From NCBI GenBank assembly GCA_905373555.1, contig CAJPTP010000023.1, positions 1 to 9,348 on the forward strand: a stretch of 9,348 nt of DNA. The letters run 5' to 3'. Under the pieces are notes generated by a model. That model was not told where the DNA came from, did not search any database, and saw nothing but the letters and a program-made list of their open reading frames with translations. Both the position numbers and the translations under genes were made by a program. Origin of the DNA: an uncultured Francisella sp. (GTDB lineage Bacteria > Pseudomonadota > Gammaproteobacteria > Burkholderiales > Neisseriaceae). Of this stretch, positions 1 through 6,218 are shown in pieces (the stretch's first letter is position 1; each line of letters opens with the position of its first letter).

Positions 1-1
1 G

Positions 2-793
2 TTTGGCGGCCGCGATCCCGCCGCGCCGGGCGCGTTTGATCGCGGGGGCGAGAGCGAAGGGGCGCAAGCCGGGGCTCTTTTCCCCGCCCCCGAAGGCTTC
101 GGCCCGGCGCCGGATGGCGGCGGCGCGCCTCGCGTGAATCGAAGCGAAACGGCGAGGCCCGGCGCCGGCGGCGAGGCGCCCCAACGCGAAGCCGACGACG
201 GGGCCGACGGGCCCGAAGCCGGCTTGGCCGCTTTGGCGGCGCCGCTTGGCGCGATCGACGGCCAAGACGCGGACTGGCTGCACTGCGTCAACCAGCTGGT
301 CTACCTGCGCTTCAACGACTTCACGGGCGAAACGGCCGTCATTTTGAGCTTGCGGCCCGCGAGCGCCTCGCTTGGCCGCCAAGACGAAACCAAGGAATTC
401 GACGGGTTCGTCAACACGTTGGCGCAGTTTTTCGCGGATCGCGACCCGGGCGCCGCTTGGAAAACCTTGGACGAGCGCAAGGAATATCCGGATTGGCGCT
501 CCGCGTTCGACGCGATCGTCCAAGAGGAATCGCCCGGCCGGGCGATCATTCTGTGCTCGCGCCTGTCGCGCTTCGCGGCTTTGAGCCGCAACGTCGAATT
601 GATGCGCGAAAGATTCGGCGCCGCGCCCGGCGACGGGCGACCGGCGCAACCGCAAACGCAGACGCCAACGCGGGCGGCGGGTCGGGCCGAGCCCAAGATG
701 CTTTTTGCCCTGCATCCCAACGACTATGCAGCCCAACCCGAGCTCAAAGCTCAGTTGTGGGATGCCCTGAAAGGTTTTTATGGCTTGCGATAA
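2..793 (+). CDS. C-terminal part of an unrecognised protein (5' end outside window)
   Basis: The frame is open from base 2 to a TAA at 791-793, giving 263 visible residues, so the gene begins upstream of the window. A GTG at 134 could serve as a start, but the frame runs unbroken to the left edge and nothing resembling a Shine-Dalgarno site precedes the GTG. I do not recognise the family. The first 80 or so residues are Gly/Ala/Pro/Asp-rich and look like a disordered linker. A compact domain follows, starting near DADWLHCVNQLVYLRFNDF, with a predicted strand (GETAVILSL) and helices (FDGFVNTLAQFFADR; DWRSAFDAIVQEE). A second Pro/Gln/Thr-rich linker then leads to a short C-terminal segment ending DALKGFYGLR. 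I see no signal peptide or membrane segment in the visible part. The last 14 bases overlap the next gene, which suggests translational coupling and a shared role with the TraB-like lipoprotein. Function unknown. Confidence 0.7.
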   Translation, partial: FGGRDPAAPGAFDRGGESEGAQAGALFPAPEGFGPAPDGGGAPRVNRSETARPGAGGEAPQREADDGADGPEAGLAALAAPLGAIDGQDADWLHCVNQLVYLRFNDFTGETAVILSLRPASASLGRQDETKEFDGFVNTLAQFFADRDPGAAWKTLDERKEYPDWRSAFDAIVQEESPGRAIILCSRLSRFAALSRNVELMRERFGAAPGDGRPAQPQTQTPTRAAGRAEPKMLFALHPNDYAAQPELKAQLWDALKGFYGLR

Positions 794-2024
794 GAGCCTC
801 AATCCCGACGGACGGATCAAGCGCAGCGCCGCGATTTCGCCCCGGGCGGGCGCCCGAGCGCCGGATTCGCCCGCCCCACGGGCCCGCGGCGCCCGGACCG
901 CGCCGGCCATCGCCGCCCTCGCTCTTTGCGCGATTCTTGCCGGCGGTTGCGCCCAAAGCTTGGAAGACAAGATGGAAAGCCGCTCTTTGATCGACGAGCG
1001 CAACGCGCTGATGGCGCAAACGCCCCCCGATCGTTGGATCGATCTGCGCGGGCTCGACCCCGACAACATCAAGCGTCTGGCGACGCCCACGACGCTTTGG
1101 AAGATCTCCAAGCCCGGGGGGCGGCCATCCTATCTTTTGGCGTGCATGCCGCGCGCCCGCAGAAGAATCCCGCTGTCCGACGCGGCCGTCAAAGCCGCCC
1201 GGGAGTCCGACGCCATCATCACGGGCCGACAGATCGCCATGACCTACGCCGAGCAAAACAGCAAGGAGATGCTCGACGCCGACAAAGACATGGCGGACTT
1301 GCAAACCGAGCGCAGGCTGGTGCATTACTTGGGCGAAGACGCCTACGACGCGATGGAGACCCGAATCGGCTACGACAAAGAGTACGGCGTTTTCGTCACG
1401 GCCAAGATGTTCAACAGGCTCAAGCCGTGGGCCGCCGCCATGCTGGCCAACGACGCCTCGATCTCCTTGGGCTCGGGCGCGTACGGCCAAGAATGGATGC
1501 TCGCGAAGGTGGATGAGGACGCCCGCATGGCGATCCGGCGAGCTCGGCTGGGCGAGTATTCCTTCGCCAGCGAATACGCCGACTCCGACCCGCAAGCCCC
1601 GCAAGCGCGAGCCTTCAGCCGCCAAAGCTTGGGCTCCGTCGCTCAGGGGCATGCCCAATGGAAGCGGCTGGGAACGAGCGACGCGGCGAAGCTGGTGCTG
1701 TTCATCGACGAAAACTGGAAGGCTTTGTCGAATTTGAGCGAATGGGCCCAAGACGCCTACGAGCTCAAAAACATGGGGGCTTACATCACCGCCAGAGAGC
1801 TTAGGCTCAACATCGCGTGCAAAGGCGACCCCAATTTGGTCGCGTTTTTCAGGATCGCGCGCGCCGAAACGCTGGAATCCTGGTCCAAACTGCTGGACAA
1901 GCAGGTTTTGGCCTCCAACGCGCAAGTCGCGGTCGGCGTCGACGCGGCTTTGGCGTACGGCGACGACGGGATCCTAAGCCGCCTGCAAAAAATGGGTTAC
2001 GCGATTGAGCCCGTCGACGAGTGA
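780..2024 (+). CDS. TraB/GumN-like lipoprotein lacking the GxxH active-site motifs
   Basis: The protein has 414 residues. ATG 780 is the only usable start before the signal peptide and is preceded by GAAAGG (769-774) with a 5-nt spacer. A long Arg/Ala-rich N-tail leads into a hydrophobic stretch (APAIAALALCAILAGG) ending at Cys57, a permissive lipobox, so a membrane-anchored lipoprotein is likely. The body resembles the TraB/GumN family (PF01963): LWKISKPGGRPSYLL at 106-120 matches the family's opening strands, FNRLKPWAAAML at 211-222 matches its central LKPW helix, and GDDGILSRLQKMGYAIEPV at 394-412 matches its C-terminal end. In the family, the opening strand continues into GTxH and the C-terminal block starts with GxGHL; these give the metal-binding residues known from TIKI-type proteases. 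Here the positions read ACMP (121-124) and GVDAAL (386-391), so both histidines are missing. I infer a non-catalytic member. The fold assignment rests on short matches and should be treated as probable. Confidence 0.72.
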   Translation: MACDKSLNPDGRIKRSAAISPRAGARAPDSPAPRARGARTAPAIAALALCAILAGGCAQSLEDKMESRSLIDERNALMAQTPPDRWIDLRGLDPDNIKRLATPTTLWKISKPGGRPSYLLACMPRARRRIPLSDAAVKAARESDAIITGRQIAMTYAEQNSKEMLDADKDMADLQTERRLVHYLGEDAYDAMETRIGYDKEYGVFVTAKMFNRLKPWAAAMLANDASISLGSGAYGQEWMLAKVDEDARMAIRRARLGEYSFASEYADSDPQAPQARAFSRQSLGSVAQGHAQWKRLGTSDAAKLVLFIDENWKALSNLSEWAQDAYELKNMGAYITARELRLNIACKGDPNLVAFFRIARAETLESWSKLLDKQVLASNAQVAVGVDAALAYGDDGILSRLQKMGYAIEPVDE

Positions 2025-2065
2025 AGCGGGCTCGGCGCGCCATGGGGAAGAAAAAAAGAGCCGCC

Positions 2066-2105
2066 AAGCCCCTTCCCCCCCCCCAGAGGGGGGGGGAAGG
2101 GGCTT
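2066..2105. terminator. Perfect 18-bp hairpin with C10/G9 core, probable bidirectional terminator
   Basis: The left arm AAGCCCCTT plus nine C pairs exactly with nine G plus AAGGGGCTT, leaving a 4-nt CAGA loop. It lies 41 nt past the stop of the TraB-like gene. On the - strand the hairpin is followed, after GGCGGCTC, by a run of seven T (complement of 2051-2057), so it could also stop transcription arriving from ffs. On the + strand only CTTCTT follows, so intrinsic termination would be weaker in that direction. The location between convergent genes fits a shared terminator. It could also be a copy of a dispersed intergenic repeat. Confidence 0.6.
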
Positions 2106-2117
2106 CTTGCCAAGGCC

Positions 2118-2146
2118 GTTTGCCGCAAGGCAACTGCGATTTTTTT
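2118..2146 (+). terminator. Possible second + strand terminator
   Basis: GTT(T)GCC pairs with GGCAAC around a GCAA tetraloop (2118-2134, one bulged T), and seven T follow at 2140-2146 after a 5-nt gap. The stem is only 6 bp and the gap to the T run is longer than ideal. It would back up the hairpin at 2066-2105 for the + strand genes. Confidence 0.3.
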
Positions 2147-2361
2147 GACCCGATCCGCAGGCCGGCATGGAAACAACGCCGTCGACGCGCAAACGGGTTG
2201 GGATGGGCCGATCTTCAACAGCGGGCCAACGCGCCCGATTAGAAAGAAAAAGGCAATGGAAGAGAGGCGCGACGAGGGAAAAAACCGGGGAGCCGAAAAG
2301 CAAAGAAGCCGGCGCGCGAAGGCGAAGGCGAAGGCGAGACAAAAGGCATAGGGGGAAATGA

Positions 2362-2389
2362 GAAACGCGCGGAGCAATCCGCGCGTTTC
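2362..2389 (-). terminator. Hairpin terminator of the 4.5S RNA gene
   Basis: GAAACGCGCGGA and TCCGCGCGTTTC form a perfect 12-bp stem around a 4-nt loop (TTGC when read on the - strand). It starts 9 nt beyond the inferred 3' end of the SRP RNA. The downstream tail is only modestly T-rich (TCATTTCC), so termination may be partial, with the hairpin at 2066-2105 catching read-through. Confidence 0.7.
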
Positions 2390-2398
2390 AAGATAGGC

Positions 2399-2493
2399 GG
2401 CGAGCCTGACCCTCGGCACTAAGCAACCTCAGGTGGGCTGCTCGCTTCCGCGCCTGACCCTTTGTCTGATTAGCCCATGCGAGGAGACCCGCC
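2399..2493 (-). ncRNA. ffs: 4.5S RNA (bacterial signal recognition particle RNA)
   Basis: The - strand carries the SRP RNA domain IV signature: GGGTCAGGCGC, a GGAA tetraloop (complement at 2446-2449), then GCGAGCAGCCC. This matches the Ffh-binding hairpin of E. coli 4.5S RNA, including the asymmetric loop sequence AGCAG. The flanks continue the long rod: the 5' end GGCGGGTC pairs with the 3' end GGCTCGCC through Watson-Crick and G-U pairs, giving a transcript of about 95 nt. There is no Alu domain, as in beta- and gammaproteobacteria. The RNA binds Ffh and guides nascent inner-membrane proteins to FtsY and the translocon. The gene has its own promoter and terminator, and lies downstream of and codirectional with the transporter genes. 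The ends are set by pairing and may be off by a few bases. Confidence 0.93.
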
Positions 2494-2504
2494 ATGAATT
2501 TTTG

Positions 2505-2533
2505 ATTCTATGCATCGATAGGCGACCTGTCAA
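2505..2533 (-). promoter_or_regulatory. Sigma-70 promoter of ffs
   Basis: On the - strand a perfect -35 box TTGACA (2528-2533) is separated by exactly 17 bp from TAGAAT (2505-2510). The -10 box ends about 11 nt before the inferred 5' end of the mature 4.5S RNA at 2493. That leaves room for initiation near 2495-2497 and trimming of a short leader, as happens to E. coli 4.5S RNA by RNase P. A near-consensus promoter fits an abundant, constitutive RNA. Confidence 0.85.
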
Positions 2534-2636
2534 GGCCGATCGGCTTTTTTTGCCCGCGCCGAGCGCCGAAAACGAAACTGCGCCCCGCCGGCCTTGCGAG
2601 CGCCGCTGAATCGGGAGGCTCAAACTCCGGGCGCGC

Positions 2637-3605
2637 TTACCCCAACAGCAAGGAATCGTCGTCAAGCTTCTTGCCGCGGGTCTTCTCGAACATCTCCAGC
2701 AAATCGATGACCGACATTTTTTTGCGCCGCTCGCCCTTGACGTCGAGAATGACGCGGCCGCGGTGCAGCATGACGGTGCGGCTGCCGTATTCCAAGGCGT
2801 CTTTCATCGAATGGGTCACCATCATCGCGGTGAGATTGCCCGACGTCACGATCTCGTTGGTGAGCTTCAGCACAAAAGACGCGGTTTTGGGATCCAAGGC
2901 CGCGGTGTGCTCGTCAAGCAGCAGGATTTTTGACGGGCGCAGCGACGCCATCAGCAGGCTCACCGCTTGGCGCTGGCCGCCCGAAAGCAGCCCCATGCTG
3001 TCGGTCAGACGATTCTCCAACCCCAAGTTCAGCGCCGCGAGCTTGGAACGGAAAACATCGCGGATTTCTTTGTTCAGGCTCAGCTTGAAGCCCACCTTGC
3101 GGTCGCGCCGGAAGGCCAAGGCCAGATTTTGCTCGATCGACAGCGATTCGCAGGTGCCCGCCATGGGATCCTGAAAAACGCGGGCGATGAAGGGCGAGCG
3201 CTTGTGGGTCGGCATGCGCGTCACGTCCTGCCCGTCGATGACGATCTTGCCGAAATCGACCCGCTGCTCGCCCGTGAGCGCATTGAGGAAAGTGGACTTG
3301 CCCGCCCCGTTGGAGCCGATGACCGTGACAAACTCGCCTTTGTCGATGCTCAAAGACAAGCCGCGCAGAACGGGGTTCTCGATCGGCGTGCCGCGGTTGA
3401 AGGTGACGTACAGGTTCTGCGCCGTCACCATGCCGCCTTGCAGCGCTCGGGATTCCGCGGCGCCCCGGTCTTTGTCCTTGGCGGCCTCGGCCGAACCCGG
3501 CGCGGCGGGCGACCGCCCCTTGGCGCTTTGCCCGGCGCCGTGCGCTTGGGTTTGCTCTGACAATACGGCTGCGTTGGACGAAGGTTGGGGGCTGATTGTT
3601 CTCAT
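2637..3605 (-). CDS. ABC transporter ATP-binding protein (TrpZ/COG1101-like)
   Basis: This is the ATPase of the importer encoded by the four genes upstream of it. All nucleotide-binding motifs are intact (322-residue numbering): Walker A GSNGAGKST at 97-105, Q-loop VFQDP with Gln145, signature LLSGGQRQ at 206-213, Walker B ILLLDEH at 227-233 with Glu232, D-loop ALDP at 236-239 and switch His265. The DEHTAALDP form of Walker B/D-loop is typical of the family that pairs with PF04392 binding proteins. The start is uncertain. ATG 3605 gives a 58-residue Ala/Gln/Ser-rich extension and has no visible Shine-Dalgarno site. ATG 3431 (Met59, MVTAQNLYVTF) begins where the domain normally begins and is preceded by AAGG four bases upstream. 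Codons about 24-58 of the extension keep the GC-rich third positions of the gene, which favours the longer form weakly. The gene lies 204 nt after the permease gene and is last in the transporter cluster. Confidence 0.93.
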   Translation of the reverse strand: MRTISPQPSSNAAVLSEQTQAHGAGQSAKGRSPAAPGSAEAAKDKDRGAAESRALQGGMVTAQNLYVTFNRGTPIENPVLRGLSLSIDKGEFVTVIGSNGAGKSTFLNALTGEQRVDFGKIVIDGQDVTRMPTHKRSPFIARVFQDPMAGTCESLSIEQNLALAFRRDRKVGFKLSLNKEIRDVFRSKLAALNLGLENRLTDSMGLLSGGQRQAVSLLMASLRPSKILLLDEHTAALDPKTASFVLKLTNEIVTSGNLTAMMVTHSMKDALEYGSRTVMLHRGRVILDVKGERRKKMSVIDLLEMFEKTRGKKLDDDSLLLG

Positions 3606-3809
3606 GGTTGGTTGTGCGCTTTGGTTTTCGCCGCCGCCTTGGCATGGCTTAGGCGTCGCGGTCGCTTGTTATTTTTCGCTCGGTGGTTTTTTCTGTTTTT
3701 TTCCGCCGGCCTCCGGGCTCCTCTCCGGCGCCGGCCGCTATATTCTTTTCGGTTGTCTCCGAACCCGGAAACCCCGATCGCAGGCTGCGCCCAAAGGCGC
3801 GAAACTCTT

Positions 3810-4721
3810 TCATTGGGCGAAGCGCCCGGCCTTGCGCGACAGCTTCGATTTCAGCTGAGGCACGACCAAGGCCGCGATCACCAGCAACGCCGTGATCAGG
3901 TTCAAATCCTGCGGGCCCAAGCCGATCACCTGCAGATAATCGCTGCCCAAAGCCAGCTGGATAAAGAAACGGTACAGCAAAGAGCCGACGACGACGCCCA
4001 AGGAGATCAGGAAGAAGCGCTTGGCGGGAAACAGAGCCTCTCCGATGATGACGGCCGCCAAACCGATCACGATGGTTCCCATGCCAATGGAGATGTCATA
4101 GCCGCCTTGGGACTGGACATACATCGATCCCCCCAGCGCCACCAAGGCGTTGGAAATCCCCATGCCGATCACGACCATCTTGCCCGTGTTGATTCCCTGC
4201 GCCCGGGCCATGCGCGGGTTCGCTCCCGTGGCGCGCATGGACATGCCGATCTCGGTGGCGAACAGCCAATCCAACGCGATCTTGACGGCCACGACGATCC
4301 CCGCCAAAACGACGGCGCGAATCCAAATCGAGTTGCCGTCGTTGACAAACGGATCGAACACGGTGCCTTGGGGCACGTTGATCAAAGCTTGGTTGGGGGC
4401 GCCGACGATGCGCAGGTTGATGGAGTACAAGGCCACCATCACCAAAATGCCCGCCAGAAGATTCATGATCTTGAAACGGACGTTCAAGAAAGCCGTGACC
4501 AAGCCCGCGCAAAAACCCGCCGCCGCGCCCGCCAACGTCGCAAGCCAAGGGTCGAGGCCCTTGACCAGGCACACCGCGCAAACGGCGCCGCCCAAAGGGA
4601 AGCTTCCGTCGGCGGTCATGTCGGGGAAATCAAGCAGCTTGAACGAGATGAGCACGCCCAACGCGACCAAGGCATAGATGAACCCGCTTTCGATGGAACC
4701 GTAAAATGCGATCGATGACAT
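3810..4721 (-). CDS. ABC transporter permease (TrpY/COG4120-like, BPD_transp_2 fold)
   Basis: The protein has 303 residues from ATG 4721. An in-frame TTG at 4745 would add only eight Arg-rich residues and is less likely. The Shine-Dalgarno site is weak (GGAATGGG upstream). It forms the membrane channel, presumably as a homodimer. Several hydrophobic segments are visible, for example residues 13-28, 43-53, 60-80, 86-105, 135-150, 181-199, 212-230, 237-258 and 273-289. The N-terminal FPDMTADGSFPLGG (32-45) is typical of this permease family. RATGANPRMARAQGIN (163-178), between membrane segments, matches the cytoplasmic coupling loop of the livH/rbsC-type fold that contacts the ATPase. It has a single copy, although three binding-protein genes precede it. 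The 204-nt gap before the ATPase gene is purine-rich on this strand and contains no open frame that I trust. Confidence 0.93.
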   Translation of the reverse strand: MSSIAFYGSIESGFIYALVALGVLISFKLLDFPDMTADGSFPLGGAVCAVCLVKGLDPWLATLAGAAAGFCAGLVTAFLNVRFKIMNLLAGILVMVALYSINLRIVGAPNQALINVPQGTVFDPFVNDGNSIWIRAVVLAGIVVAVKIALDWLFATEIGMSMRATGANPRMARAQGINTGKMVVIGMGISNALVALGGSMYVQSQGGYDISIGMGTIVIGLAAVIIGEALFPAKRFFLISLGVVVGSLLYRFFIQLALGSDYLQVIGLGPQDLNLITALLVIAALVVPQLKSKLSRKAGRFAQ

Positions 4722-4895
4722 GCCAAACCCATTCCGGCGGCGCAAGGGCCGCGCCCTGCGCCAAGCCGCCCCGAAAGAAAGGAAGCCGACAACCGCAAAA
4801 AGCGGATCGGGCCGCTGCGGGGCGTTTCGAGCGAAAAAAGCTCGGATTGTAATTCAAAAAACAAAAAAAGAGGAACTTAAGCCGAAGCAAAAACC

Positions 4896-6101
4896 TTATT
4901 GAGCGGCCTTGGAGGCGGGGGCGTCCCCGCCTTCGGCCGCGGCCGCGGCCGCGCCGGGCTCGGCGCTCGTTTGGCCGGCGTTTTCGGCCTCAGATCCCGC
5001 CGCTTCGCCCATTTGCCCGCCGGCTCCCCGGGCCTCGCCGTCTTGGCCCTCGCCCTTGGCGGGAGCGCCGTCGACAAAATCGGCCTTGTCCAACACCGCC
5101 TGCGGCAGCTCAATCCCCATTTCGCGCGCGTGCTTGGGGCTAAGGTAAATGCTGTTTTCGGTCAAGACTTGGCTGGGGATGGCGCCCGGTTTCTCGCCGC
5201 GCAGGATGCGGTCGATCACCTCGCCCGTCTTGCGCCCCAACTCTTTGTAGCTGATGCCCACGGCCGCGACCGCGCCGCGCTCGACGATGCCCACATCCGC
5301 CGTGAACAAGGGCAGCTTGCCATCCTTGGCGGTGGCGTACAAAGATTCGTAGGCGGAGGCGACGTTGTTGTCCAAGGACGTGTAAATGGCGTCCACCTTG
5401 CCCGTCAAAGATTTCGCGGCGGGCGGGATGTCGGTCGTGCGCTGCGCGGGGGCCGCGACGACCTCGATGCCGCGCGCCTCCCCCTCTTTGACCAAAGACT
5501 CCAGCACGACGGCGGAGTTGACCTCTCCGGGCGAATAGACATAGCCCAATTTCTTGAGGTTGGGCATCACATTTTGGAACAAATCCATCTGCGTTTTGAG
5601 CGGGGTCGCGTCGGACACGCCCGTCACGTTGGTGCCGGATGGCTCCCACGAAGGCACAAGCTGCGCGGCGACGGGATCAGTGACGGCGGCGTAAACAATG
5701 GGGATCGTTTTGCTCGCGGCCACCAAGGATTGGGCCGAGGGCGTCGCGATGCCGACCATCACGTCGGGCGATTCGGAAACGAACTGCTTGGCGATCTGCG
5801 CCGAGATGGACGTGTTGCCTTGGGCGCTTTGAAACTTGACCTCCAAGTTCTTGCCCTCTTCCCAGCCTCTGGCCTTCAATTCCTCAATCGCCCCGTCCCT
5901 GACCGCGTTGAGGGCGGTGTGATCGACGATGGCCGTCATGTACACTTTCTTCGCGTTTTCGGCCGCCGGCGCCGTCGGGGCCGCTCCGCCTTGCGCGGTT
6001 TGCGCGTTTTGGGCGCCGTTGGCCGCGGGCTGCGAGCAAGAGGCCAGCAATGCGCACGCGGCGACCGCAAAAGCCGCCCAAGCGGATTTGAACGTCTTCA
6101 T
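4896..6101 (-). CDS. ABC transporter substrate-binding lipoprotein, third of three (PF04392)
   Basis: The protein has 401 residues. ATG 6101 is preceded by GAGGAGA (6111-6117), the best ribosome site of the cluster. Residues 1-21 are a signal peptide ending in LLASC, so Cys22 is lipidated. After a spacer of about 28 residues the binding domain begins with KKVYMTAIVDHTALNAVRDG (51-70). It contains the family blocks FQSAQGN (90-96), GIATPSAQS (117-125), VTDPVAAQLVPS (140-151), YVYSPGEVNS (187-196) and YTSLDNNVASAYESL (240-254). The domain ends near ELPQAVLDKADFVDG (331-345). A tail of about 56 residues rich in Gly, Ala and Glu follows and is not part of the fold. It is closest to the neighbouring copy (6219-7430) but differs near the C-terminus, with SIYLSPKHAREMG in place of the LDNAKAIGF-type segment of the others, so its pocket may differ. 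It lies immediately before the permease gene. The ligand is unknown; relatives bind aromatic amino acids. Confidence 0.94.
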   Translation of the reverse strand: MKTFKSAWAAFAVAACALLASCSQPAANGAQNAQTAQGGAAPTAPAAENAKKVYMTAIVDHTALNAVRDGAIEELKARGWEEGKNLEVKFQSAQGNTSISAQIAKQFVSESPDVMVGIATPSAQSLVAASKTIPIVYAAVTDPVAAQLVPSWEPSGTNVTGVSDATPLKTQMDLFQNVMPNLKKLGYVYSPGEVNSAVVLESLVKEGEARGIEVVAAPAQRTTDIPPAAKSLTGKVDAIYTSLDNNVASAYESLYATAKDGKLPLFTADVGIVERGAVAAVGISYKELGRKTGEVIDRILRGEKPGAIPSQVLTENSIYLSPKHAREMGIELPQAVLDKADFVDGAPAKGEGQDGEARGAGGQMGEAAGSEAENAGQTSAEPGAAAAAAEGGDAPASKAAQ

Positions 6102-6218
6102 GTGATTGGATCTCCTCGATCTGTCGGCTTCGCTCCCGGCTTATGCCGCTTGGGGCATGGTTGGCCGCAGGGCAAATCGCGCGCGGCGAGGCATTCCGAG
6201 CCGCGCCGCGGGCGCCGG

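Larger units (their letters stand above)
2025..2361. other. Convergent intergenic region
   Basis: Between the stop of the TraB-like gene and the ffs terminator I see no gene on either strand. The short open frames here lack ribosome binding sites and have A-rich, Lys/Arg-rich content typical of non-coding purine tracts. The left half holds the two hairpins described separately. The right half (about 2240-2345) is strongly purine-rich on the + strand and includes three tandem copies of AAGGCG (2319-2336). Confidence 0.6.

Noticed and set aside
744..1925. 393-codon - strand open frame opposite the TraB-like gene
   Set aside because: It is the antisense shadow of 780-2024. Its sequence is Gly/Arg/Val-rich without domain motifs, while the + strand frame has a ribosome site, signal peptide and family blocks.
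2319..2336. Three AAGGCG copies as a CRISPR-like or satellite repeat
   Set aside because: There are only three 6-nt units with no spacers. This is ordinary slippage-type repetition.
2539..2551. GCCGATCGGC palindrome followed by seven T as a + strand terminator
   Set aside because: It can form only three base pairs around a 4-nt loop, it overlaps the upstream edge of the ffs promoter, and no + strand gene ends nearby.
2429..2665. 78-codon - strand open frame running into the SRP RNA gene
   Set aside because: It covers the ffs promoter and the conserved 4.5S RNA core, which explain the sequence better, and it has no ribosome site.
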